DNA of 64,000 bases from Albula goreensis (taxonomy: Eukaryota > Chordata > Actinopteri > Albuliformes > Albulidae): assembly GCA_022829145.1 (NCBI GenBank), contig CM040746.1, forward strand, positions 36,992,712 through 37,056,711. Reading direction: 5' to 3'. A program made the position numbers and the translations under genes. The notes under the pieces were generated by a model. It was not told where the DNA came from. It ran no database searches and saw nothing but the letters and a program-made list of their open reading frames with translations. Positions 36,387-46,457 of the stretch are shown here, piece by piece; the first letter of the stretch is position 1; each line of letters starts with the position of its first letter.

Positions 36387-39300
36387 GTGCTAATATGCCC
36401 TGTCAGACTTTGTAATAGACAACACAGTAGCAGAGCTGTGGACTCAGTTCACTCTGAGAATGCAGTCATATACTAGCCGATTAGGTAGTCAGCATAAGTG
36501 CAGGTAAGGATGAAAAATGAGTTCAGTAACTGAGAGACAAGGAAGACATGCACATCAGAGGTGACAATGCAGGGGGATCATTCAGTGAGCAGATATTATC
36601 CTGAGAGATATCCCAGCATGCATGGTGTCATATAGACAAATACTGGACAGGCCTAGTTACCTTTAATTATAGATTGGATGGCTGCAATAGCACAACCCCT
36701 GTGACTTTGAATGTGGGGCGATTGTTGGGGTACATTTTACAGAGTGTCACTAACTGACAGCTCATGGACGGTGGTTTCTATGGTGATCAAACACAACATC
36801 AGCAAATGGTAACAGAATGCTGAAGTGTCTACTGCAGGATTGTTAAGCCTGACCATTAAATCAGTGTGCTAGGCAAAAAAAATGTGAACAACTGCAGACT
36901 GTGGGGACTGCAAATTCAATCTTTAGATGAGAGCGGGCAGTGTAATTAAATATAGCTGCGGCCCAACACCCTACTACTTGATTATTATTAATGAGTTTTT
37001 CTTATTTCCTTATTTTTCAAATCTGCAGTGTATCGTTCAAAATGCAAAATAAAAATCGTTGTATCCATTTGAGAAATCTCAAGAAACAAGTAACTGACAC
37101 TCTAAATAAACTTATGGAAGTACAGTATATTGTTAGTATTAAAGTGCAGAAAACAAAGGTTTGTTGCCAGGCTTTCCTTCCCAAGATATTGAGATAATCA
37201 TTACAGCTGCCAAACAGAGGTTGATTCTACATCATCAGGCAGAACTTCAGAGTCAAATGACACACTCTTTCAAATGTCTAAACTTGCAGAGTCTAAATAC
37301 CATGAAAACAGATAAGGGTAATTCATCAAAGGACCAGGGCCAGACTGGAATCAGCGAGAGCCAGAACACACCAGCAGCCGATTGTAGCTATCTACTACTT
37401 TATTATTTCTTTGTAAACAGATGGCATAGGAAATAATGAAAGGTCTGAGCTCTTTCTAGAGAGCTGGAACAGGGAATAATGGATGACAGGGCTGGACCAG
37501 AGAAGGGATCACCATGAGGAATACATTCTCCATAGTGAGGACCACAGTCTGCTCACAGCTCTCCTCCTATGGCATTAATAAAATACTGTCTACCCACTGT
37601 CAGGTATGGGTAAGTGTGTACCAATGTTGACAGGTAGGTATACACCTGCAAAATGAGAATAGAATATTTCAGAACAAATAGCATTAGAAATACATACCCA
37701 GAACAACACACTTAATAGCCTGTAGGTATTCCAGCTGAAAATGAAATATTTTGACTTCATGTTCAGAGTTACAAAAGACCCCTATTACAAGTGTGTCAAT
37801 ATCTCAGAGGTCCTTCCATAGAATGATTTGAATTAAAGAGGACCATTTGGTTTAGCCAGTAATTTAGTCCTCAGGTTTGTAAGCTTTCTAGCTTTCATGA
37901 CCGAACGTGTTCCATGATGTTTCTATCGGCTGCATTATCGAGCAGCGCTCAAAAGCAGACAGAAGGGGCATGAAATACAAATGTTGTGGTGACAGGACAG
38001 GGATGTGATTGTGCCAAAGTACAGTCTTGAAAATAACAGGCTGACGTTGCCCATGAACTTTGAAAGGGAATGAAAGCCCCTGTGTTTGACGCATGCATCA
38101 GTCAGATTGTGATTCATGTAACAGGGACACATTAGTTTTCATTGGCTTGGAGGTATTGACTAAGTTGCTGATATATATATATATTTTTTTCTCCTAGAAA
38201 ACATTTGTATGTGGTTTAAGCATTTATGGACATGTAAGAATCATTACATCCATTGTGGAGGAACAATCTACTGTTTTTTTTTTTGAATTGCAGCGGTTAC
38301 ATGCCTGAAATAAATAACAGACATAGAGCAAAAACGTGTCACTCTCTTGCAATGACAAAGCAGAACCAAGAAGGTGGATTCTGAGTTTTTGATGGCAACT
38401 AAAAATAATTTTAAAAAACTCAAAGGAAAAACATTACAGTTTGGCAACAGCAGCATAGCAATAGTTACATGTGTACAGTGATGGTGACTACAGTTTATCT
38501 GACATTTAAACAGAATTCTACATGTGCCGTATGGTGTTTTGTCACAATCTGATTGGTGTAAACTGCACTGATGTCAGAAAGCATGTCAGCAGACTCAGAG
38601 GGCACCCAGCTGGTATGGACTGTGACTTTCAGTCCCCTCTCTGAAATAGCTTCACGTTATGTATGATGATAATTAATGTTATCGATCAAATGTTCAATAT
38701 TTGTTCATTTGCTTCGAATAAGATAAACAGCGCACATTTTCTATGTTCATCATGAGGACAGTTCTGACAGAGCTGATAAGGATTTGGTTAACGATTTGGT
38801 CAATCTGCAAGCATAACCTACTGTGAGCTGCTGCTCGCTTCGCTATGCATGTGCAAAGACATACATTACAACATGAGTTCCTCCAAAAATATGTTACTCA
38901 AATTCTTGAGCTTAGTTTATGACATGATTTTAATTTGCATTGTAGATGATGCCCAATTAACCGTAATTATTATCATTATTATTAGTATTATTATTATTGT
39001 TATTATTAAAGAAATAAAAAAGAACTGGGAAAAGTTGTATTTATTTATTTATTTTTTTAAAGTGAAGACTTGGAAGATCTTGGAAGAAACTGACATGTCA
39101 GTGTAGCACTACTTACCTTATGCTGCCCTCCCAGTTGTCTTGATCCATTTTTAATGAGTGTGAGGCAGCAGTTAACCACTCAGACAGACCTGAATAATAT
39201 GCAGACCACGCAGGCCTTGAAAACACCTGGTGGAACAGTGTCCTGTCAGGTCTTACCTGGATCAGCCGGACATGCTGGGATGGGATTTCACACTTCACGC

Positions 39301-39668
39301 TCTCCTCACCATTTAGTTTACACATCCCACGCCTCAGCAAGCCTCTCTTTCTCTCTGCCCAGCTTCCAAAGTTCATTTCCTGTGCTTTTTTACTACAGTA
39401 AGATTTCGTAGTTATGGAAGAAATCCAATCTCTCCGCAGACTCCCGAGTCATCCCCACTGACACTACATTTCTCATCCTGATTAGATTCTCCTCGCTTGA
39501 TTAGTCTTGGGCCCAATAGCTCTCTCACAAGCGAGAACGTGGGTATCGGTGGAAAGGGCCAGGCATCTATAATTCATCAGCTTCACAGGTCCTGAGATCT
39601 CTGTCAGTCTCTGTCAGATTTAAAATACGGCCGGAGCACATGTTCAGTTTCATCAAGCAAAAAGTTCT

Positions 39669-39699
<31 letters not shown>

Positions 39700-40235
39700 T
39701 CTAGATTCTGATACATTAAAGATGATACTTTTTGATATGCACTGGTTTAGGTTTCATTGGTCCAGGATTGGTTCTCTTCCCTCCTCTCATACAGTATAAT
39801 CTTCATGCATCAGAATCCAGATGGCCACAACAAATGCTTTGGCAGGCCGTTCTCCAGTCTCAGAGCATATAAAGTGCTGATCTTTGCCGTAGTATATTAT
39901 TGTCATGTTAATGATAATGTGGGTGCCCACCAGCATTCAGTTCACTTAAAACTCAGAGGGGACCTGAATAAATGAATAATAATTACTTGTTTTCTTCAGC
40001 CAAGAAGTGTTGTGATTTTTTCCCCCTTCTTCTTCTACACCATGGCCTGACATGAATCACAGATTCCATGCAAAGCTCGTTGAGTGGAGAGTAAATAAAT
40101 ACCTCGCCGAAGGCCCAATGCTCAAGCACAAGTGGCAGTATATCTCCGCTTCAATGTGGGTTACCCATAGTTCCCTCTGCCTGCCCATCAGTACTGCATT
40201 AGTTCAGCCACACAGATGTGACACGATGTGATTTA
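36387..40235. other. Unique noncoding DNA
   Basis: No gene recognised over 3.8 kb. Contains an ATT-rich tract near 38970-39010 and an A24 tract near 39677-39700. Small frames (36991-37197, 37161-37436, 37888-38132) show no family signature. Confidence 0.5.
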
Positions 40236-40425
40236 AAGAGCGGATTTAGTAGATGCCCTTAACCATAGCAACGTCTGTTTTTATACACTATCTATTTATA
40301 CAGGTTGTTATTTACTGAAGCAATATATTTAAAGCACCTTGCTCAAGCACATGTTAATGCAGTGAGCAACCTAAGAACTCCACCTGCAATCTCTGAGTTA
40401 TAAACCCAGCTTCCTAACCAACTTT
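40236..40425 (-). mobile_element. tRNA-derived SINE (family shared with 35158-35310)
   Basis: On the minus strand the head near 40425 reads GTTAGGAAGCTGGGTTTATA then ACTCAGAGATTGCAGGTGGA, sharing TTAGGAAGCTGGG and AACTCAGAGAT with the copy at 35158. The body carries ATTTACTGAAGCAATA and CACCTTGCTCAAGCACA (plus-strand words), and the 3' end GGATTTAGTAGATGCCCTTA (plus strand) is the familiar fish 'TTAGCAGATGCTCTTATCC' tail. Confidence 0.75.
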
Positions 40426-40493
40426 TTGTATGTTGAATGTTTTTGACTGTAATGAACCACTGGGGTCTTCCTTTCATCCAGACGAATGCATGG

Positions 40494-40690
40494 GGCTTGA
40501 TTTAGTCAAACTCACTTAGTCTCTGTAAGGAACTGTGTAATTCAATGAAAACAGACTTTAGGCATTCAAAATCGAACACTTCTCTGCCATAACATACCCA
40601 AATAAAATGATGTCATGATGTATGGTCTGTTTGGATTGATTCTCATGTTGTGTCTTTAAAGAGACTAAGTGTGTTTGATTGACTCCGGCC
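40494..40690. mobile_element. MITE, 197 bp (family A, same as 45980-46457)
   Basis: The ends are imperfect inverted repeats of about 38 bases: left 40494-40531, containing GTCAAACTCACTTAGTCTCT; right 40653-40690, whose complement contains GTCAATCAAACACACTTAGT. There is no open reading frame. The same terminal text occurs at 45980-46457, so this is a repeat family and not a chance hairpin. Target duplication is unclear. Confidence 0.75.
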
Positions 40691-41065
40691 CATGGAGTGA
40701 GCTAAAGCGCTGACGGTAACATGGCAGAATGAAGCCCGGGGCTCTGGGGGAATTGGGCTGTGTAAAACATTATTATCCATGGGTGCAGGGGATAATTTAC
40801 TGGTCATCAGCGCTGGTGCTCGTACGGTTCCTGTCTGCCGGCGCCTGATTGGGCCAGCTTTGTCTCTGCCTCCCTGCTTGTCCACTGGCATTGATTCCAG
40901 TAAACAAGGACCACAAATCATCGTTCAGCAGCGGGGGGAAAGTGATGCATGTTTTTTGGAAGGAGTGAAGCTGCGGGCTGCGTACATAATCTGTCTCAGC
41001 TTGCTCTTATTGGCCTGGTACAGTCCAGCATTACTCCTGCTGGAGGCACTGAAGAGCCAAATTCC
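40691..41065. promoter_or_regulatory. Candidate conserved noncoding element
   Basis: Directly adjoining the MITE is 370 bp of balanced composition, with CpGs (GCCGGCGCC), GCCTGATTGGGCCAGC (a CCAAT box on the minus strand) and TCTTATTGGCC. It has no repeats. Open frames on both strands here (92 and 104 codons) match nothing known. Confidence 0.22.
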
Positions 41066-41986
41066 AACTATCACACCCTCACTAGAGTGGTAAACAGCGA
41101 TGTATCAATGGCAATTTAGAAGCATTACATACTGTATTTGCATTTAAGTAAATGCATATATTTTACTGTTACATTTTGGATGCCATTGTCTTTGTTCTCT
41201 GTGAGAAATTAAATGCTGCTCCACTACTGCACCGACTTAGAGAGCTACCCTTATGTGACACATGGAACCTGCACTAATGACATTATGAGATACATGGAAT
41301 GCATTGATAGTAGAGGAAAATAAAAATGAAAAATAGGCTCCCAAATGGATAATTGAGGCCGATTTAGTGATTTTGCAATGGAGACACATTTACACAAGTT
41401 ATTATTCAGTGAAACACACCCACTGACTAACACAAATCCAGTTTTCATTTAATATCTAATAACCTAGATTAGGAGAACAAATTGTATCACAGCTAACATT
41501 ATGCATTGAGTAGGCCTTCCCAGCAATAAAATGAATAAAACCGCCACTGAAAAAGCTTGCCAGTTGCTGGGATGTAATTATATTTTCTACTCATTTGGTA
41601 ACCCATCAATAATAGAAGAAGCAAATTATACAAACATAATTGATGTGAAATATAGTTACCTGAATCTTGACAAATACGGGGCAAGCTATAAACAGCATGA
41701 CACCGAACATGTTTATTTAATCGCAACATAATTACAAGTGCAACCTTTGAGAGCACATATCGCCTTGCTGTGTAAACATATTTCTTATGATATTTCTTCT
41801 GCAACGTTCTTAGCAAAATTAATCAATTTATATGCTTGTCTTAAGACTTAACTAAAATCTGCAGACTGGAGAGAATCTAACTGAGCACCGATGATGACTG
41901 CCAGGAAAAGGTGGTGGAAACGACCCCCCCAGGTGGCTTACAGAACAAAGGCACGTGCGCAACAGTGAACAGACAGGAACTTTGTG

Positions 41987-41992
41987 TTTATT
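41987..41992 (-). terminator. Candidate polyadenylation signal
   Basis: Canonical AATAAA on the minus strand, about 275 bases past the stop of the 196-codon frame and about 75 bases past the last in-frame stop of its extended frame. Position and sequence fit a 3' end, but the hexamer is common by chance in AT-rich DNA. Confidence 0.35.
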
Positions 41993-42264
41993 CAGCCCAC
42001 TGTGATGTAGATTGCATTTTTACGTGTTTGCTTAACACTTTAGAGAAAATCATCATGTTGCTTTGGTAACCTCTCAGAGGACTCCGACATTTTCTTCATA
42101 GGTTCCATAAGCTAAAAAATAAAACCACGGTCAGCTTTGCACCTGTCAATTAATTCTTGGAGTTCTGGAGTAATGGCCCTCAGGTTTTCAACAAGTTCAT
42201 CAGGAAGACTTGTCTCGCCATCTTCTGTACATAAATCAGGTTGTATATTTTCCCCTAAGTGAAC

Positions 42265-42855
42265 TCATTGGACCCTCATGTGGAATTGAGATAGGGAACC
42301 ATGTACAATTACAGTCCATTCTTTGAGGGTGATGTTTTGTAAATCATCGCATTTCTTCAATCGACCTGTTACAGTGATGTTAAATCTTTCTTCATAGCGC
42401 TTTTTCTCCTCCTTCATCCGCTGGTCATCATTAGCGCTCTGTTGGATTTGTTTCAGGTAGTCGCCAATTATAGTCCCCATCTCAGAGATACCACCTCCCT
42501 CCTCATCCCTGAAAATTTTCTGGATGAAGTTGGTCGTCCCGTTCTGATTCTTCACCTTCTGGGCCAAGATGTCAATCAGCATGGCCAGGGCCAGTGGCAC
42601 CACGCCCACGCCCCCCATCGTAATGTTTCCGCTGTCTCCCAGGGCGGAGTGCAGGCTGTTATCGAATGTGCTCAGCTGTTTGGGATTGAGGGGGTGCTGC
42701 ACGTCTCTGCAGTGGGCACTCAGATGAGCAGAGGAGTTGAGGAACAGGAAACCAGAGTATGCCTCGGTCAAAGCAGGGTCTGGTAGTATGCCCGCAACGT
42801 TACCAAGAGTGTGGATCTGAGAATAATCAATCTCATTGAACTGGATGTTTTCCAT
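42265..42855 (-). CDS. Hypothetical protein, 196 codons, possibly a decaying gene
   Basis: This is the only frame in the window that reads like a real protein outside repeats. The ATG sits in a strong Kozak context (ACAATGG), and a TGA lies two codons upstream in frame, so the start is well defined for an unspliced message. The product begins MENIQFNEIDYSQIHTLGNV, has an Ala/Gly/Leu-rich hydrophobic stretch GGVGVVPLALAMLIDIL (about residues 82-98), then a charged, Lys/Glu-rich probable helix (about 145-160). It has five N-glycosylation-type sequons (NSS, NIT, NGT, NIT, NIT) but no signal peptide. I do not recognise the family and assign no function. After the TGA the same frame continues for 50 protein-like codons to a TAG at about 42112-42114, then 23 more to a TAA, suggesting that the present stop truncates a longer ancestral protein. 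It lies among transposons; no introns, target duplications or poly-A tail of a retrocopy are visible. Alternatives: a functional intronless gene, a terminal exon, or a pseudogene. Confidence 0.55.
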   Translation of the reverse strand: MENIQFNEIDYSQIHTLGNVAGILPDPALTEAYSGFLFLNSSAHLSAHCRDVQHPLNPKQLSTFDNSLHSALGDSGNITMGGVGVVPLALAMLIDILAQKVKNQNGTTNFIQKIFRDEEGGGISEMGTIIGDYLKQIQQSANDDQRMKEEKKRYEERFNITVTGRLKKCDDLQNITLKEWTVIVHGSLSQFHMRVQ

Positions 42856-43344
42856 TGTTCAGCTTGGATTTGCAACGTCTCTCACACAGTTAAAATGTTT
42901 TTTACCTTCTGCCCTGTCCTGTTCCCGACACACTCACTGCCAGGATTTACACTGGGCTGAAAGATATGTTAATTACATTAGTTCAACGTTCAATAAAAAA
43001 ACAAACAAAGTTAACTGTGGGAAATCCTGGAGCCTAATTGGATACAATATTGTTTAAAACGGCAGGATGTTTACAAACAAGCAGATAAAGGAATGATCTC
43101 ATTATAAATAGATCTTAATGCAGGCTGTGGTTGAATGTGATGATGATAGATGTGAAGATGAGCTCATATGAGACATTTTTAATTCTGTAATTCTCTCTTT
43201 TAAGCCATGTGTCTTTCTTTTTTTAGGTAACTGAATTGCACTGAAAGGTTATTTTTCAGCATTGTGGAGTTTTTTATAGAGTCTTCATTCATGCAAACAA
43301 ACAAGAACATATATGAGAATCCTTCAAATAACACACAAATGCAA
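42856..43344. other. Upstream flank of the minus-strand frame
   Basis: AT-rich. No TATA box or CpG cluster stands out upstream of the start. A splice-donor-like AAG/GTAAAA occurs on the minus strand near 42900-42907 but leaves too little room for an intron before the ATG. Confidence 0.4.
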
Positions 43345-43397
43345 ACGCACGCACGCGCACACACACGCACGCACGCACGCACGCACGCACGCACACC
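43345..43397. repeat. (ACGC)n / (CA)n microsatellite
   Basis: GCAC-GCAC-type run, CpG-rich through ACGC units, which is unusual against the CA arrays elsewhere in the window. Confidence 0.93.
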
Positions 43398-43928
43398 ACC
43401 TCCTTCCTTTAATGTGGAAAGAAAAAGATATATAACATTATTTAACACACTGGTTAACAACCTAGTTATGATCTTAATTTGAATTTTGCTAGGATCTTTC
43501 ACAATCTTTATATGCCCTTCATACAATCTTTAAATCTTTAAAGATCTTCACAAAATCCCTAACGATAATTAAAGATCTTTTGGGATGTTGACAAATCGTA
43601 TGCATCAGATGGAATGGCATCTGCATGATATTCACAAGTGTGTTCAGACCCAGATTGTTCTAGGAAAATGAATCAAGCAATGTGTCATGTCATTGTCTTG
43701 CTTGGCAGCAAATCATTGTTTTAGAAGCAACAGTTCTAGCAAGGTACGTGTGTAACCATGGCAGCAGTAGTGCTGCCGTGTTTCATTGCTACTGTATGAA
43801 AAAAGCTAGCTACTGTATATAATAAGCGTTTCAAGCCAGCCATCTATCAGATATCAATTAGCTAACATATAATTTAATAAAGATCTGAGACATAAAAACT
43901 AATGAGCACCCATGCTAACTTTACCAAC

Positions 43929-43929
<1 letters not shown>

Positions 43930-43972
<43 letters not shown>

Positions 43973-44165
43973 GGGCTTTATTGTCCCCAAAGGGAAATTC
44001 TTATTCACAGCACTGTACCATACAGCAAAATTACATTTAACATTTAACACACATCAGCACAAAACAACAAACAGGCATTACATGTAATATGACAACAGCA
44101 CACTTGATACACAGCAGCATGTGACAGCGACAAGGACCTACAAACAGCAAGCTCAGATAATAGCT
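43930..44165 (-). mobile_element. LINE 3' tail with (AACT)n microsatellite end
   Basis: On the minus strand the text GGGAATTTCCCTTTGGGGAC then AATAAAGCCC then (AACT)n matches the characteristic fish LINE 3' end 'GAATTTCCCC...GGGATCAATAAAGT(ATCT)n', in which the element terminates in a short tandem repeat. The (TTAG)n block on the plus strand covers 43930-43971. Sequence to about 44165 is AC-rich and could be the preceding 3' untranslated part. Confidence 0.65.
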
Positions 44166-44306
44166 GACTTGTATTTCACAATATATTTTCTGTTAACCAA
44201 CAGCTACCAACAATTGAAAGCTTTCCATCTTGTCATAAAGTGAAGAATGGTATTTAAGTTTAACATCATATCTTTTTTGCTTTAAGGTATCTTTTTGTTT
44301 TTAATG

Positions 44307-44307
44307 C

Positions 44308-44400
<93 letters not shown>
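44307..44400. repeat. (CA)n microsatellite, about 46 units
   Basis: Uninterrupted after the first CG variant, followed by TATAATATATAA. Confidence 0.98.
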
Positions 44401-44404
<4 letters not shown>

Positions 44405-44536
44405 ATATATAAAAATATGTCCTAATTTTATGGAGAACATTGGTTGCATTACTGGGAAACCAATCCCTCAGAACATCCCATACTTTTTTTGAGGTGAAGT
44501 GAAGCAGAGTTTAAAAGTATGATCTCTTTGTTTTTA

Positions 44537-44537
<1 letters not shown>

Positions 44538-44616
<79 letters not shown>
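44538..44616. repeat. (CA)n microsatellite, about 39 units
   Basis: Uninterrupted CA run 137 bases to the right of the previous array. Confidence 0.98.
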
Positions 44617-44618
<2 letters not shown>

Positions 44619-44764
44619 TAAATTATTCATGTCCCCATTTTATAAACACATTACAAAAGAACATACTTTTTTTCAGATGCATGATGTTAGGACTTTTCAT
44701 ATCATATGCATACAGCAAAAAATATTACAATTGCATATACAAAACAAATGTTCAGCTTCCAGTC

Positions 44765-45119
44765 AAGCATAGAGAAACAGTGAGACAGTGTCTCCTCCAT
44801 ACAGAGCAGCTACCAATCATAGCAGAGACTGAACAGTACTGAACTGCGGCCCTTTTCTTTGTCAGTCCCGCATTTGTAAACCTCTTACTACTAGTCTATG
44901 AACATGACCTTGACAATGAAATATGTAAATGTGTAAATGGCACTTATACCCCAACTGTGCAATTGTCTGGAACAATGGTTGATATTTCTGATTTTTTGTT
45001 AAAAAGGCTTCTTCCAGACTATAGTCAAAGGTGCACCCTACTTCCAGACCATAGACTTCTCTATTCTCCTCATCAACAACTACTACATCAGGAGTATTCA
45101 CAGGAATATGTGTAAAGAG
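44765..45119 (-). pseudogene. C-terminal fragment of a non-LTR retrotransposon ORF (endonuclease-like region), frameshifted
   Basis: From 45119 to 44862 the minus frame reads LFTHIPVNTPDVVVVDEENR then EVYGLEVGCTFDYSLEEAFL then TKNQKYQPLF and onward to GHVHRLVVRGLQM. The PD...EVGC...LEEA...K..KYQPL arrangement resembles the PD-(D/E)XK restriction-like endonuclease region found downstream of the reverse transcriptase in R2/NeSL/Utopia-type elements, and the closing GHVHRLVVRGLQ block is one I associate with such proteins in fish and invertebrates. A single-base shift near 44870 moves the frame; the next frame continues GLTKKRAAVQYCSVSAMIGS then CSVWRRHC, the usual C-terminal end. No reverse transcriptase part is recognisable upstream, so it is a 5'-truncated dead copy, as normal for LINE insertions. 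Confidence 0.7.
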
Positions 45120-45340
45120 TCACAGTTACAGTGATTATACATGCACGGTTTAACAGAAGAGTGTTTGTGCATTCTTACAAGAGGCTGTAGGCAGGACACA
45201 ATGTCCTTAGTGAGACATAATAAAAACAAAAGTGTACTAATCATCATTTTTCATCTGACTACATTAACAACAGCGATTACGATGAGTGTGTGTTTAAATC
45301 AAACAAACTGCACCCCCCCACCTCTTCACCTTAATCATCA

Positions 45341-45341
<1 letters not shown>
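45120..45341. other. AT-rich unique DNA upstream of the LINE fragment
   Basis: No further retrotransposon protein could be read here in either direction. Confidence 0.5.

Positions 45342-45384
<43 letters not shown>
45342..45384. repeat. (CA)n microsatellite
   Basis: About 21 CA units. Confidence 0.97.
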
Positions 45385-45386
<2 letters not shown>

Positions 45387-45979
45387 ATAACATATTTTGA
45401 CTGACATAAAGCATCAAAGAAGTACTTCTATCCTTTTGAGAACAATGATGCTCTATATCAATCCATGCATTGCCTTGAATACTGCATTTTGGAGTAACAT
45501 TGAGCTTTCACAACAATAATAATTATCTGAGAACAATCTGAGAATTATCTGAGATCATACTAAAAGTCCCCCATTGCATGGTGCACTCATTTCGGAGACA
45601 ACACACTTCTGTAGTCTAATTTCTGTTTGGTTTGCACACACTCACTGAACATGAGCTTGCACACACTTTAGCCCTGTCTGTGCAGATTGAGAGCTCAGTT
45701 TGAGAGTTCTGGGAAACAGCTGAAGTTATGTGCGCTGGCATTCTTTGATCTCTTTTTAGATGTGTTGTGCAAATGGCGGCCTGTGAGGCTATCACGGGCC
45801 CACGCTGACAGATGATCCCGCGCAGCATCCTGACAAGGGCCTGAATAACAGCCAAGACAAAATATTGTGAGCAGGTATGCAATTCTCCTTTCCGGAATTT
45901 TCTTATGTAATATAGATTTTCAGATTGAATTGTACTGGTACTATCATGGCCAGAGAAGGGAGAAATCACATGTTACATA
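45385..45979. other. Unique noncoding DNA
   Basis: No gene recognised. The 117-codon minus frame 45616-45969 has no recognisable domain. Confidence 0.5.
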
Positions 45980-46457
45980 GGCTGGGATTCAATCAAACTA
46001 ACTTAGCTACTTTTAGGGTATATGCAATTCAAACTAAGCAGATCATAGCATAACAATATATTCTATTGTCTTCTCTAAAATAGAGGAGGAAGGTTGAACC
46101 TCAGTTTCTTCACACTGTCTTACCCATGGTTGGTGATATGTATTTATGTACAGATTGTGAGGGCTGGCAGCATACACACTGAAGGTACAAAGTAAATGCA
46201 AATGCATGTATTCCCTAACATAATACATCACTAAAAACAATAATAAAATTAAAACAGACAAGTTACATACCTTGTAGGACACCAAAACAATGAACTAAAA
46301 ATGCATTACCCAAGGCCACACCCTTTACTGTTACCTCCATTTTCATATTTATGAGCATAAGGGGTTTGTTTGAATTGTGTGAACACTTAAAGACAATGAC
46401 ATTGCTTGCATTGCTTATGTCCTTAAAGAGCTAAGTGAGTTTGATTGAATTCCAGCC
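45980..46457. mobile_element. MITE, 478 bp (family A, same as 40494-40690)
   Basis: The left end GGCTGGGATTCAATCAAACT (45980-45999) and the complement of the right end GGCTGGAATTCAATCAAACT (46438-46457) are near-identical; the inverted similarity continues through ACTTAGCT for about 36 bases. There is no transposase frame. It shares its terminal repeat with the shorter copy at 40494-40690 but has a different, AT-rich interior. The superfamily cannot be assigned because no clear target duplication is visible. Confidence 0.8.

Larger units (their letters stand above)
40691..42112. other. Unique noncoding DNA and 3' flank of the minus-strand gene
   Basis: The part to about 41065 is GC-balanced and repeat-free. 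The rest is AT-rich. An AATAAA on the minus strand at 41987-41992 lies downstream of the 42265-42855 frame. Confidence 0.5.

Noticed and set aside
42265-42267. Selenocysteine codon explanation for the in-frame TGA
   Set aside because: No SECIS-type element was recognised downstream and a TAG also interrupts the extended frame, so simple nonsense mutation is more economical.
42442-42786. 114-codon plus-strand frame
   Set aside because: It is the antisense shadow of the 196-codon minus-strand frame.
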